From the NCBI RefSeq assembly GCF_036898465.1, contig NZ_JARUMJ010000001.1, positions 930,001 to 994,000 on the forward strand: a DNA stretch of 64,000 bases. The letters run 5' to 3'. Positions 52,125 to 60,889 of the stretch are shown one piece after another (the stretch's first letter is position 1; every line of letters begins with the position of its first letter). Source of the DNA: Streptomyces sp. B21-105 (GTDB taxonomy: Bacteria > Actinomycetota > Actinomycetes > Streptomycetales > Streptomycetaceae). Position numbers and translations under genes: made by a program. Under the pieces are notes generated by a model. The model was not told the DNA's origin. It ran no database searches and worked only from the letters and a program-made list of their open reading frames with translations.

Positions 52125-52700
52125 GTGAAATCCACCCGACACCCCGCGCCGCGGGCAAGACGCCGATTAACCCGGCCGCTCGGCGCCCTGCTCGCCTTCG
52201 GCGCATCCCTGATGCTGGTGTTCACCACCGCCACCGCCGCCCAGGCGCACTACGTGTACCAGTCCGACGAGGTCTGGTCCAACAGCGACTCCTCCAAGTG
52301 CGAGTACACCTACTCGGAGGTCTCCCACGGCAGCGGAGGCGGCTACGCCAGGGCCTACGGGCTGGCCTCCTCCGGCATTCCCTTCTCCCAGGCGTGCATC
52401 CTGGTCTGGAACCGGCCCCCGGGCAACCTTAAGGCCGCTTTTCAGTACTTCTACTGGGACGGCACCCAGTGGGGCGTGTGCCGGCAGCTCATGGGCACCC
52501 AGAACCCCGATGGCACCTGGAGCGGCTACGCCAACACCACCGAGACCTCCAGGATGGAACTCAACTACGACTTCGGGGTCGTGTCGCCCTGCGGTTGGGG
52601 CTACTACGCGACCAAGGCCGGGAGCAACGTCTACTACGGCGGCACCTGGTACGGGGGCAACGTCCCCATCTGGTCCGGACAGCACATCATCGAGAACTAA
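52125..52700 (+). CDS. Secreted protein of unknown function
   Basis: 191 residues from GTG 52125, chosen because AAAAGGA precedes it; a GTG at 52098 is in frame. Arg-rich start (RARRRLTRPL), hydrophobic core (LGALLAFGASLMLVFTTATA) and AQA cleavage site give a clear Sec signal. The mature part, about 151 residues, starts HYVYQ, is Tyr/Trp/Ser/Gly rich, and has four cysteines (SKCEY, QACIL, GVCRQ, SPCGW) that could form two disulfides. No family recognised. First of three small envelope genes carried by element 2. Confidence 0.7.
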   Translation: MKSTRHPAPRARRRLTRPLGALLAFGASLMLVFTTATAAQAHYVYQSDEVWSNSDSSKCEYTYSEVSHGSGGGYARAYGLASSGIPFSQACILVWNRPPGNLKAAFQYFYWDGTQWGVCRQLMGTQNPDGTWSGYANTTETSRMELNYDFGVVSPCGWGYYATKAGSNVYYGGTWYGGNVPIWSGQHIIEN

Positions 52701-52726
52701 CCTGCAAGAAGCTGGAGACACCGCAC

Positions 52727-53146
52727 ATGAAGAAGACCCGTGTATCCCTCGCTGTGACAGCGGCGGCCGGCGTGCTGCTGCTGGGCACCCTGGCAGTGAA
52801 CGCCTCCGCCGACGAGTCGCCCCGCTCCGCCGACAGCGGGCAGAGCGAGAAGGCCGCGGTGCCGCCGGCTCCGCCGACCCCGGAGTGGGTCAACCCTGAC
52901 GGCACGGTGGACGAGTCCAAGATGCCCGAAGAGATGCCGCTGATGGGGCCGGACGGCAAGGTCGTCAAGGACGAAAACGGCAACCCCCTCATGGTCGAGA
53001 CGCGCGTCAAGTTAGCGGAGCCCGGAGCGCCCCAGGCGCCCCTGGCTGGCCCCCGGGCCGGGGAGAAGCGGTCCACGAGCACGGACGCAGAAGGCCGCAA
53101 GACGGAGACCATCGAGGTCGAGCCGTCCGTTCCGCCCGCGCAGTGA
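52727..53146 (+). CDS. Secreted, proline-rich protein of unknown function
   Basis: 139 residues. Signal peptide MKKTRVSLAVTAAAGVLLLG with likely cleavage after ASA (about residue 29). The mature region is acidic and Pro-rich with motifs EWVNPDGTVDES, PLMGPDGKVVKDENGNPL and EVEPSVPPAQ; it lacks cysteines, so it is not a lipoprotein. It follows the previous gene by 26 nt, suggesting co-expression. It looks intrinsically disordered. No function proposed. Confidence 0.65.
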   Translation: MKKTRVSLAVTAAAGVLLLGTLAVNASADESPRSADSGQSEKAAVPPAPPTPEWVNPDGTVDESKMPEEMPLMGPDGKVVKDENGNPLMVETRVKLAEPGAPQAPLAGPRAGEKRSTSTDAEGRKTETIEVEPSVPPAQ

Positions 53147-53177
53147 CCTGAGGGACATTCCGGAGAAGAAGGGCCGC

Positions 53178-53441
53178 ATGAGCAGGCTGCTGGAAGCGGT
53201 GTGTGCGCTGACCGTGGGCGTCCTCGTTGCGCTCCTTGTATGGGGCGCTGACCCGGACGCCGTGCGGGTGGCGTGGAGGGAGGGCGAGCTGAGCGGTGTC
53301 ACGGTCGTGTTCGTAGCGGCGTGTGCGCTGTGGCTGGTGCTATGGCGCAGGCGTACCGGGCGCGGCCGACTGGCATGGCCGCTTGCGGTGCTGCTGTGCG
53401 GTGCGGCTATTGCGCTGGTCATGGCGGCCATGGCCGGTTGA
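53178..53441 (+). CDS. Small three-helix membrane protein
   Basis: 87 residues with GGAGAAGAAGG upstream of the ATG. Hydrophobic helices: LLEAVCALTVGVLVALLVWG, then VTVVFVAACALWLVLW, a basic loop RRRTGRGR, then LAWPLAVLLCGAAIALVMAA. Positive-inside loops fit a three-pass membrane protein. It follows the secreted proteins by 31 nt and ends just before a terminator hairpin, so these three genes probably form one transcript. Confidence 0.6.
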   Translation: MSRLLEAVCALTVGVLVALLVWGADPDAVRVAWREGELSGVTVVFVAACALWLVLWRRRTGRGRLAWPLAVLLCGAAIALVMAAMAG

Positions 53442-53454
53442 CCGGCGCAGACAG

Positions 53455-53490
53455 GTGGGGCTCCCCGTTCTTGTGGGCGGGGAGCCCCAC
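53455..53490 (+). terminator. Strong hairpin terminator after the element 2 cargo genes
   Basis: GTGGGGCTCCCCG at 53455-53467 pairs perfectly with CGGGGAGCCCCAC at 53478-53490 around a 10-nt loop: a 13-bp GC-rich stem 13 nt after the stop codon. Only a short T stretch follows, as is common in Streptomyces. From 53491 to 53817 I see no gene; this is the right arm of element 2, ending in the inverted arm at 53802-53810. Confidence 0.75.
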
Positions 53491-53817
53491 TGGCGTTTCG
53501 GGGTGGAGCGGCTGTTAAGGATCTTGACAGGAGGGGCAAGATATCTCTGAGTCACGGCTGCTGTGTCAGCGACCTGGTCCGATTCCGGGACATCACGCCT
53601 GCGATTACAAGCCCGCCGGATCGGCCCCTGACGCGAGGCCAGAAGCTCCCCAACACGGCACTGGCGGCCGTCCGCGATCTGACGTCCCGATCGCCGGTCG
53701 ATTCAGACACATCGCAGCAACGGCCGAAAACCCGCCGTACTCATAGCTGTCGGTGAACCACTCACGCGTCGGTTCCTGCGACTCACCGGCCAGAAATCAA
53801 CGAACCCGCCTGCTTCG

Positions 53818-54198
53818 CCGGGCGGATCCGTTGAGGCAGGCGAATCCCTGGAGGAGACGGTCATGCGTGAGCTGGCCGAGGAGGCCGGCCTGTCCGCGCG
53901 TCCCGAGGACGTCGCCCTCCTGGGCACCCTCGTCGATCGCGTCGGAGACGTCGTACGCGTCACCGTGGGCGCCCTCGTCACCGCCTGGCAGGGTGAACCC
54001 GATACCCAGCCGGACGAGAGCATCGGCGACTGGGCCTGGTGGCCGCTCGACGAACTGCCCGACGGACTGTTCGAGTGCAGCGCCCAGATCCTCGCCGCCT
54101 GGCGCCCCGACCTGCCCATCGACCATCCCCCGGCGCACTTCACCCCCTACGTCCGCCATACGACACCCTCGTCCGACTCGGGACGCGCAGGTACATGA
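53818..54198 (+). pseudogene. 3' fragment of methyltransferase-Nudix gene, beyond element 2
   Basis: The frame opens with PGGSVEAGESLEETV, then MRELAEEAGL: the Nudix box lacking its preceding strand, which is at 47131-47958. The remainder (DVALLGTLVDRVGDVVRVTVGALV, SIGDWAWWPLDELP) completes the domain. Its stop overlaps the start of the MFS gene (ATGA). An internal ATG at 53863 could produce only a non-functional tail. Joining both halves restores a standard Nudix box and a 402-residue protein. Confidence 0.8.
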
Positions 54199-55439
54199 AC
54201 CCGCCCCCGCGTACGAGCCTGTGGCGGCACCGCGACTTCCGCCTCTACTGGACGGGCCAGGCCAGCGACGTGCTCGGCTCCTCGCTCAGCTCTGTGGCCA
54301 TCCCACTGGTCGCAGTCATCACGCTGCACGCCACGACGTGGCAAGCCGCCATCCTCGCAGCCGTACAGAAGACGCCGCCCCTGCTGTTCTCACTGCCGGC
54401 CGGAGCCTGGTGCGACCGCGTCCGCAAGCGCCCCCTGATGGTCGCCACCAGCCTGGTCTGCGCAGTGGTGATGGGATCCATTCCCCTGGCAGCCGCCTGC
54501 GACAGGCTGACGCTCGCCCAGCTGTGGGGGGCAGCCTTCGTGGTCGGCTCCTGCCATGTGGTGGGCATGTCGGCGAGCCTGTCCTACATCCCCCAGCTCC
54601 TGCCGACGGACCGGCTTCTGGAAGCCAACGCCAAACTGGCCAGCGCCAACACTCTGGCCGACATCGGCGGCCCGGCCCTCGCAGGAGCACTGACCGGAGT
54701 GATCGGCGCCGCCCGCTCGGTCGTCGCGGACTCCGCCTCCTACCTCGTCACCGCCTGGTGCACCCTGCGCATCCGCACCCCCGAGGCCGCCCCGCACCCG
54801 CGCGCAGAAACCCCGTCACTGCGCCGGGAGATCCGGGCCGGCCTCGCCTACACCTGGCGCCACCCCGTGATCGGCCCGCTCGTGACCACGAACGCGATCA
54901 CCTCCACCGTCCTGGCCGGAACCAACGCGATCTGGATTGTGTTCCTGGTCCGCCAACTCCACTGGTCACCGCAGGTGTTCGCCCTCGTCATGAGCATCGG
55001 GGCGAGCGGAGGGTTCCTCGCCTCGCTGACCACACCCCGCCTCACGGATCGCTACGGAGCGGGCCCCGTCATGATCAGCGCGCTGACCTTGGCCCCGGTC
55101 AGCCAACTGCCGCTCCTGCTGGCCCACCCGGGGGCCGCCGGACAGCTCGCCATCGGTTGCGGACTCTTCGCGCAGCTCTTCGGCGCGGTCACCCACGGAC
55201 TGACCCAGCGCACCGTGCGCCAACGCGCTTGCTCACCCGACATGCAAGGCCGCATGCAAGCAACCGGCCAATGGACCGCGTTCGGGCTCCGCCCCTTCGC
55301 CGCCCTCCTCGCCGGCTACGCCGGCACCGCCCTGGGCCTGCGCACCACCCTGGCCATCGGCGCATGCCTGCTCCTCCTGCCACCAATACGCCTCGCCCTC
55401 ACACCAATTCGCGCCCTGCGCCTCGCCCCTACCGCCTGA
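54195..55439 (+). CDS. Major facilitator superfamily exporter (MFS_3/EntS-like)
   Basis: 414 residues. Begins with LWRHRDFRLYWTGQASDVLGSSLSSVAIPLVAV, the common first helix of EntS/MFS_3 transporters, followed by the loop AGAWCDRVRKRPLMV (a motif A-like G-x-x-x-D-R-x-x-K/R-R). About 11-12 hydrophobic helices follow. ATG overlaps the Nudix stop, so it belonged to the interrupted gene's operon and may export the product of the Nudix/methyltransferase locus. Confidence 0.82.
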   Translation: MNPPPRTSLWRHRDFRLYWTGQASDVLGSSLSSVAIPLVAVITLHATTWQAAILAAVQKTPPLLFSLPAGAWCDRVRKRPLMVATSLVCAVVMGSIPLAAACDRLTLAQLWGAAFVVGSCHVVGMSASLSYIPQLLPTDRLLEANAKLASANTLADIGGPALAGALTGVIGAARSVVADSASYLVTAWCTLRIRTPEAAPHPRAETPSLRREIRAGLAYTWRHPVIGPLVTTNAITSTVLAGTNAIWIVFLVRQLHWSPQVFALVMSIGASGGFLASLTTPRLTDRYGAGPVMISALTLAPVSQLPLLLAHPGAAGQLAIGCGLFAQLFGAVTHGLTQRTVRQRACSPDMQGRMQATGQWTAFGLRPFAALLAGYAGTALGLRTTLAIGACLLLLPPIRLALTPIRALRLAPTA

Positions 55440-55483
55440 CCAAGCCCACCCGGACCCGGGCCGCACACCACAAGGAGATACCC

Positions 55484-55963
55484 ATGGAACGCGCACACCT
55501 GGCCACCGCGGATGACGCCGCCGAGATAGCCCGCCTGCGCTCCGACCTCATCCTGTCCGAGCCTCTCGACGATCACTGGCTAGCCCCCTTGCGCCACGAT
55601 GCTGGCCGAGCGGCTGGCGCCCGGCGGCGATGCCCGCGCCTACGTCATCGACGCCCCGACCAGCGGACTCGCATCCTGCTCGCTCGGCCTCATCCACCCT
55701 GTACTGCCCGCCCCGAACTACGCCAAGGGCCGCGCGGCACACATACACGCCGTCGCCACCGAACCGGCCTTCGACGCCGCGGATGCGGCAAAGCCACCCT
55801 CGCCGCCCTCCTCGACCGATTGGAACGAGACGGCGTCACCCTCTGCGAGCTCTACGCCAGTGAAGGCTCCGCACCGCTGTACGCCGGCCTCGGCTTCGCG
55901 AGCAACCCCGCACTGATGCGCATGACCCACTTCCCAGCACCGTCCTCACCCGGGACATCCTGA
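55484..55963 (+). pseudogene. GNAT acetyltransferase gene with two frame changes
   Basis: AAGGAGATACCC precedes the ATG. Frame 1 gives MERAHLATADDAAEIARLRSD, then LSEPLDDHWLA. The match then moves to another frame (MLAERLAPGGDARAYVI, then GLIHPVLPAPNYAKGRAAHI). It returns to frame 1 for RRRGCGKATLAALLDRLERD, the acetyl-CoA motif, and LCELYASEGSAPLYAGLGF. All GNAT segments are present in order, so the gene is broken only by small indels, one near a CCCCC run at about 55585, the other near 55775. Base-calling error is as likely as real decay. Confidence 0.6.
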
Positions 55964-56054
55964 CCCGCTCCCCATCCGAGAGCACCTCCGGGCGCGCGAC
56001 AGCATCGTGCCACCGCTATCCACCGTCCGACACACCCACTCCAGGGAGCAGCAG

Positions 56055-56705
56055 TTGAGCATCGTCCTGATGTCCGACCCCCGCGTCGCGGCCATCCCCG
56101 TCCAGGACTGCGGCGAAGACCTCGTCGATATCCGTGTATCCGGCGCATTCCTCGTCGATGAGCGCAAGCACGACCCGAACGGCCACTACGCGCACCTGCG
56201 CCAGGGGGCTCTCGACCGCCTCCAGCACGCCCAGCAGCTCTTGCCGTCAGGGCTCCGGCTGCTGATCGTCGAGGGCTACCGGCCCCCCACGCTCCAGCGC
56301 GCCTACTTCCAGGAGTACGCGACCGAGCTGCGTCACGCGAACCCGGGCTGGAGCGACAGTCTCATCCACGAGGCCGCGAGCCGCTACGTCTCTCCGCCGC
56401 AGATCGCGCCGCACAGTGCCGGAGCGGCTGTCGACCTCACCCTCGCCGATCAGGACGGCCAGGAAGTGGACATGGGCACGAGGATGAACGCCTCCCCGGA
56501 GGAGAGCGGCGGCGACTGCTACACCCACGCGGAACCGATCAACCCAAGGGCTCGCGCTCACCGCGAGACGCTCTGCCGCGCCATGTCGGAAGCCGGTTTC
56601 GTGAACTATCCGACGGAATGGTGGCACTTCAGCTACGGAGACCGGTACTGGGCGCTCCACTCCAGTCAGCAGACAGCCCTCTACGGCCCACGCGACCCCG
56701 CCTGA
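56055..56705 (+). CDS. VanX-like D-Ala-D-Ala dipeptidase family protein
   Basis: 216 residues from TTG 56055, supported by AGGGAG; ATG at 56070 is an alternative. Zinc motif S-x-H-x-x-G-x-A-x-D appears as PHSAGAAVDLTL (His and Asp ligands), with the catalytic Glu and second His in PTEWWHFSYGDRYWA. GYRP (LIVEGYRPPTLQ) is the conserved Arg region. The family cleaves D-Ala-D-Ala. No VanH/VanA neighbours are present, so vancomycin-type resistance is not implied. It could trim a dipeptide-containing product or act on peptidoglycan precursors. Confidence 0.8.
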   Translation: MSIVLMSDPRVAAIPVQDCGEDLVDIRVSGAFLVDERKHDPNGHYAHLRQGALDRLQHAQQLLPSGLRLLIVEGYRPPTLQRAYFQEYATELRHANPGWSDSLIHEAASRYVSPPQIAPHSAGAAVDLTLADQDGQEVDMGTRMNASPEESGGDCYTHAEPINPRARAHRETLCRAMSEAGFVNYPTEWWHFSYGDRYWALHSSQQTALYGPRDPA

Positions 56706-56757
56706 GCCGCAGGCGCCACGGTTGCCGGACAGTAACGATCCGGGAAGGAAGCCCGAG

Positions 56758-57606
56758 ATGACGGGTGCCGTATTCACCGCCCCAGCCCAGCGCATCGACC
56801 ACGAGCGCATGGTGCGCGCCCACGCCGCGGCGGCCCGCGCACTGAACGTCACGGCCTCCGGCTCCTTCGTGTGGGGCTGGCAGGGACGCACACTCAGCAG
56901 ACGGGCCGACCGGTACTGGCTCCGCCTGCTCTGCTCGCCCCTGGAGAAGGAGGGCGGGCATCTGTTGGAGGGGACCGCGACCGCGCAGGCGGCACTGCCC
57001 CGCGGCGTCCCCCGCCCAGCCCTGCACCACGTGCTGGACTGGACAGCCGGCGAGCACGCCTACCGGGCGGAACTCACCGAGTACGTTCCCACCCGGCCCC
57101 TGGAGGCCGGCGGCCCCGTGCTGACACGCGAGGTGGATCTTCCGGACGCGTGGTGGCACGACCTCAAGAAGGCGCTCGCTCACACATCGACGACGCCCAC
57201 CTCACGGATCGCCGTCCGGCAGGGATGGGTCGACAAGAGCTTCAGGCGGTTCCTCGGGATCCCGCCGGTCCAGATCACCGCCACGCAGACCGGGCATGGC
57301 GACCTGCACTGGGCGAACATCACCGGGCCACCGCTGGTGCTCCTCGACTGGGAGGGCTGGGGGCGCATGCCGGTCGGCTTCGACGCCGGCCTCCTGCACG
57401 CCTACAGCCTCACCTGCCCTGCCACCGCGCGCCGGATCCGCCAGGAGTTCCACAGCACGCTGAACTCGCCCGAGGGCCGGGTCGGCGAACTCGTCGCCGT
57501 GGGCCAACTCCTGCAAGTCGTGCATCGCGGCGGTCACCCGGAACTGGCTACTCCGCTCAGGCTCCATGCCAAATCACTCACCGGCGTGCCCGTTCCCCGG
57601 GAGTGA
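56758..57606 (+). CDS. APH-like phosphotransferase-family protein
   Basis: 282 residues from ATG 56758, after GGGAAGGAAG. Kinase-fold C-lobe motif GHGDLHWANI (H-G-D-x-x-x-x-N) and metal motif LLDWEGWG are present. The N-lobe lysine is not obvious (YWLRLLCSP region). It is the second such protein on the backbone and the last gene of the rightward island; 84 nt separate it from the convergent amidase gene. Confidence 0.7.
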   Translation: MTGAVFTAPAQRIDHERMVRAHAAAARALNVTASGSFVWGWQGRTLSRRADRYWLRLLCSPLEKEGGHLLEGTATAQAALPRGVPRPALHHVLDWTAGEHAYRAELTEYVPTRPLEAGGPVLTREVDLPDAWWHDLKKALAHTSTTPTSRIAVRQGWVDKSFRRFLGIPPVQITATQTGHGDLHWANITGPPLVLLDWEGWGRMPVGFDAGLLHAYSLTCPATARRIRQEFHSTLNSPEGRVGELVAVGQLLQVVHRGGHPELATPLRLHAKSLTGVPVPRE

Positions 57607-57690
57607 GCCGCCCAGAGTGCCGACTTCTTCCTCGGTTCGAACCGCCTACCGACGCTGAAGGCGCAGTCACCTACAACGGTGACGCAGAGG

Positions 57691-59139
57691 TCATCCGCTC
57701 CATGGTGCGATGACACCCTCGACCGTCCCTCCGAGCAGGGGCGCCAGGTGCTCGGCCATCACGAGCAAGGTCCGGTCCGAATAGGCCGGTCCTACGAGCT
57801 GCACCCCGATCGGGAGGCCGTCGGCGCCGTGCGCAATAGGCATGACCAGGCTGGGCAGACCGACGTGGCTGGTGAGGTTGGCCCAGCCGGTCTGCTCGAA
57901 GAAGCTCCGTTCGACGCCGTCGACCGTGAGAGAACGGCTCCCGGCCGGGATTGCCGCAGTAGGAGCGGCGGGCGTAATGAGGACGTCGTACTGGCCGTCA
58001 GCGAAGAACCGGTGCCACGTCTGCTGGAGCCGGAGGCGCTCCTCGTTGGCGCGGAGCCAGGTGCGGTGTGTCTGCGTGCGGTGGCGGAGGATGGCGGCCC
58101 GTGGGCTCGCGTCGTCGGTGTGCAGGTCACGGGCGGCGGCGAGTTCGGCCGCTCCGGCGTCATCGTCGGTGGTGGCCGTCGTAGTGGCGTGGAGGAGCTG
58201 TTCGAAGAGGCGGAGGGACTCGGCGAAGCCCACCGGCCCCGCGGTCCGGTGGACACTGACGCCGGAGGAGGCGAGTGTCCCTTCGAGGGCGGCGAGAGCG
58301 TCGGCCGTGTTGCGGTCGACGGGGCCGCTTGCGTCGTCGGCCCACACCGCTACACGGAGTTGGCCGAGCGGGCGCTGCGCCGTGGACAGCGTGACGCTCC
58401 AGGGGGTGTTCTCGTCGGGTGACGGTGTCGTCAGCGCGGCGAGGAGCAGATCGAGGTCGCGGGGGTGGCGGGCGAGGGGGCCGGGGGTGACCATGTCGCT
58501 GCTGGTGATCCATCCCGGCGGTCGGGGGATGTGGCCGCGGGCTGGGACGAGTCCGTGGGTGGGGCGCAGGCCGTAGACGCCGCAGTAGTGAGCGGGGAGC
58601 CGCAGGGAGCCGGCGAGGTCGCTTCCAAGGTCGGCGGGGGTCAGGTATGCGGCGACTGCTGCGGCGGGGCCGCCGGAGGAGCCGCCGGTCGTGCGCTTGG
58701 GGTCGTGCGGATTGAGCGTGGGGCCGAACAGGGCGTTGTCGGTGTGAAGGTCCTGGCAGTACGCCGGGGTGTTGGTCTTGCCCATGATGACGGCACCCTG
58801 GTAGCGGAGCCGGGCGACCGCGTCAGCGTCGCGTGCGGGAACGTGGTCGGCGAGGTCTTCGGCGCCGCTGGTAGTACGCAGGCCGACCGTCTCGAAGCTG
58901 TCCTTGATCGTGAGGGGAAGCCCGTCGAGGATGCCGGTGCTCTCGTTGCGGGCGCGGCGTTCGTCGGCCGCGTGCGCGGCGGCTCGGGACACGCTGTCGT
59001 CGCGGGTGACGACAGCGTTGATCTGGCTGGCGTCTATCTGGGCAAGGTGGATGTCGAGCAGTTCGCGGCTGGAGATCTTGCCGCGGTCCAGGGCCTGGAG
59101 CTGGACGTGGGCGGGCTGATGGGTGAGGTCGTTCGTCAT
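57691..59139 (-). CDS. Amidase-signature family hydrolase
   Basis: 482 residues. The Ser-cisSer-Lys triad is readable: Lys in LPLTIKDSFETVG (about 78), GGSSGGPAAAVA (cis-Ser region, about 152-163) and the nucleophile Ser in DLAGSLRLPAHYCGVYGLRP. The usual reading is 'D-x-G-G-S-x-R-x-P', so DLAGS has Ala for the first Gly. Length fits the family. ATG overlaps the stop of the membrane protein gene, so it is the last gene of a four-gene operon. Confidence 0.85.
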   Translation of the reverse strand: MTNDLTHQPAHVQLQALDRGKISSRELLDIHLAQIDASQINAVVTRDDSVSRAAAHAADERRARNESTGILDGLPLTIKDSFETVGLRTTSGAEDLADHVPARDADAVARLRYQGAVIMGKTNTPAYCQDLHTDNALFGPTLNPHDPKRTTGGSSGGPAAAVAAYLTPADLGSDLAGSLRLPAHYCGVYGLRPTHGLVPARGHIPRPPGWITSSDMVTPGPLARHPRDLDLLLAALTTPSPDENTPWSVTLSTAQRPLGQLRVAVWADDASGPVDRNTADALAALEGTLASSGVSVHRTAGPVGFAESLRLFEQLLHATTTATTDDDAGAAELAAARDLHTDDASPRAAILRHRTQTHRTWLRANEERLRLQQTWHRFFADGQYDVLITPAAPTAAIPAGSRSLTVDGVERSFFEQTGWANLTSHVGLPSLVMPIAHGADGLPIGVQLVGPAYSDRTLLVMAEHLAPLLGGTVEGVIAPWSG

Positions 59140-60344
59140 GCGGAGACTCGCTCAAGGTGGGGGGCTCGTGCGGGCTGGCGGGGCAGGTGGCGCGCGACGT
59201 CGAGGAGAGCGTCGATGTCGTCCATGGGCCTGGTGGTCTGGCGTTCAGAGTCGGCGAACTCGGTGAGCTGGTCAGGCTCTGGGCGGGCGCCTGCGGCCCG
59301 GGCGGCGATTCCGGCGAGGATCTGGTCCGCCGTGACGGCAGCGGAAAGCTCCTGTCCGTGAAGCCCCCGGGCTCGGTGACGGGCTTCGCTGGCCTCGCGG
59401 ACGGAGGCGTCGAGGTACCGGCGGATCACGAAGCGGCCGTCCCGGATCTCGACGGCTCGGCGGTAGAGCCGGATCGAGATGCGCCGGAAGCGGCGTCTCT
59501 GGGCCGGGTCGACCCTGTCGATCGGCAGCTCGATCTCCGGGGCCTCGCTGTAGAAGGCCAGCCACAGGGGGCGCAGGCCGTAGTAGCTGCGGTACTGCTT
59601 GATCCGGTACCGGACGCTCTGGGCCTGGTCGCTGATCGTGGGCACAAGCCAGCCGATCAGCGTGAGCATGGCGCCGACATCGCCGCAGGTCCAGGCGAAG
59701 CCCTCCCATTCCGCGAGGGAGGTATCGAAGGCACCGGCGATCACGTTGCCGATGCGGACGGCGCTGTATCCGAGGGTGACGGTCGCGCCGAGGGCGACGA
59801 TGCGCAGGCCGACGCGGACGGACCCGCGAGTGCTGCGGCGGGCCAGGCGCCAGCAGGCGCGGGCGAGGAAGACTTCGCCGATGGTGTAGGCCGTGACGTA
59901 CAGGGTGAGGTACGCGGCGTACCAGTCGTCGTGCGCGTAGTAGAGCGTGAAGTCGATCGGGTGCGGCGCGCTGGGCGTCAGCAGGGCGAACAGCACCAGT
60001 AGCCCGGCGATCACCGCGAAGCCTGCCCAGAGCCAGCGGCGACTGCGCCGGCGGGCTGCCTCAGGCGGGGATCCCCAGTAGGTGAGGACCACCTGCTGGC
60101 AGGCCAGGAGCGCGACCACGCAGCCCTGCGCGAGGGGCACGGAGATGTTGACCGTGCCAAGCACACGGTCGAGGTAGTTCCACATCGGCGTGATGGAGAA
60201 CAGGAACGAGAGCCCTGACAGCAGGAAGACGGCGGCCAGCGCGGCCGAGGCGGGGTCACGGCGCCGGGTGGGCACGTCCCGCAGGAGGCAGAGGAAGCCG
60301 AGAGTCGCGACGACGAGGCTGATCGGGTGGAGCAGGTCCTTCAC
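59136..60344 (-). CDS. MAB_1171c-like multi-pass membrane protein
   Basis: 402 residues from a GTG overlapping the ImmA-like stop. About seven hydrophobic helices in the first 240 residues (LHPISLVVATLGFLCLL, SAALAAVFLLSGLSFLF, WAGFAVIAGLLVLFALL and more), then a soluble C-terminal part with YRSYYGLRPLWLAFYSEAPEI and RRFRRISIRLYRRAVEIRDG. I recognise the pattern as the 'MAB_1171c family putative transporter' that often follows XRE and ImmA/IrrE genes in actinomycetes. Function unknown. Confidence 0.7.
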   Translation of the reverse strand: MKDLLHPISLVVATLGFLCLLRDVPTRRRDPASAALAAVFLLSGLSFLFSITPMWNYLDRVLGTVNISVPLAQGCVVALLACQQVVLTYWGSPPEAARRRSRRWLWAGFAVIAGLLVLFALLTPSAPHPIDFTLYYAHDDWYAAYLTLYVTAYTIGEVFLARACWRLARRSTRGSVRVGLRIVALGATVTLGYSAVRIGNVIAGAFDTSLAEWEGFAWTCGDVGAMLTLIGWLVPTISDQAQSVRYRIKQYRSYYGLRPLWLAFYSEAPEIELPIDRVDPAQRRRFRRISIRLYRRAVEIRDGRFVIRRYLDASVREASEARHRARGLHGQELSAAVTADQILAGIAARAAGARPEPDQLTEFADSERQTTRPMDDIDALLDVARHLPRQPARAPHLERVSA

Positions 60345-60853
60345 GGCCGGGCCTCCCGTCGGCGCAGCAGCGTGTGTGTGACCCGGTCCTGCACTTCATC
60401 CCCGGAGGACTCGTCGCTGCGCAGCCACCGGTCAATGATCTGACGCTGAAGCAGCGAGGCGAGCTGTTCGGTGTCCCGCTCCTCGTCCTCGTCGTACTTG
60501 GTGCGGCCCAGCATCATCTGCACGGTGGCTGAGCCGACGCTGGTGAAGACCGTTGAGGAGAGCGCGGACGCCGGGCGGTTCTCGTGATGGCCGAGCAGCA
60601 GATGGCTGAACTCGTGGGCGATGATGTGGTCTTGGTGCAGGACGCTGGTCCGTGGGTCGTAGAACACATGGACGGCACTCTCCGTGACGGCGCAGGCCCC
60701 GCACACCGAGGGCGCCTGCTCTCGGGGCACTAGGACCACCGTTCTTCCCGTGCGGCGAGAGACCTCGTCGCTGAGATCGCGGATATTGGTGACGTGCGGG
60801 AGCTGCAGCTCGGCCAAGAGGTCGGGCCGGCGCAGCCTACGTGCGGACCACAT
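60341..60853 (-). CDS. ImmA/IrrE-like metallopeptidase
   Basis: 170 residues, AAGGAAAAGCA before the ATG. The zinc motif HEFSHLLLGH is at about 90-99 (H-E-x-x-H), and a downstream EERDTEQLASLL may supply the third ligand (E-x-x-A-x). Such proteins cleave or sense their partner XRE repressor, here the adjacent upstream gene. It overlaps the membrane protein gene by 4 nt. Confidence 0.75.
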   Translation of the reverse strand: MWSARRLRRPDLLAELQLPHVTNIRDLSDEVSRRTGRTVVLVPREQAPSVCGACAVTESAVHVFYDPRTSVLHQDHIIAHEFSHLLLGHHENRPASALSSTVFTSVGSATVQMMLGRTKYDEDEERDTEQLASLLQRQIIDRWLRSDESSGDEVQDRVTHTLLRRREARP

Positions 60854-60889
60854 TGCTTTTCCTTGATCACTTACTGAACTATGGCCGTT

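Larger units (their letters stand above)
47964..53822. mobile_element. Element 2: 5.86-kb tyrosine-recombinase element
   Basis: Defined by the interrupted Nudix domain: left junction between 47958 and 47963, right junction between 53818 and 53822; either choice gives 5,859 bp and restores one frame. Near the edges GGCGGGTTC (47970-47978) and its reverse complement GAACCCGCC (53802-53810) form inverted arms 6 and 7 bp from a GG that could be the crossover site. It contains a recombinase, HTH protein and zinc-finger recombinase at the left, and three small exported or membrane proteins at the right. No DDE transposase is present. Confidence 0.75.
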
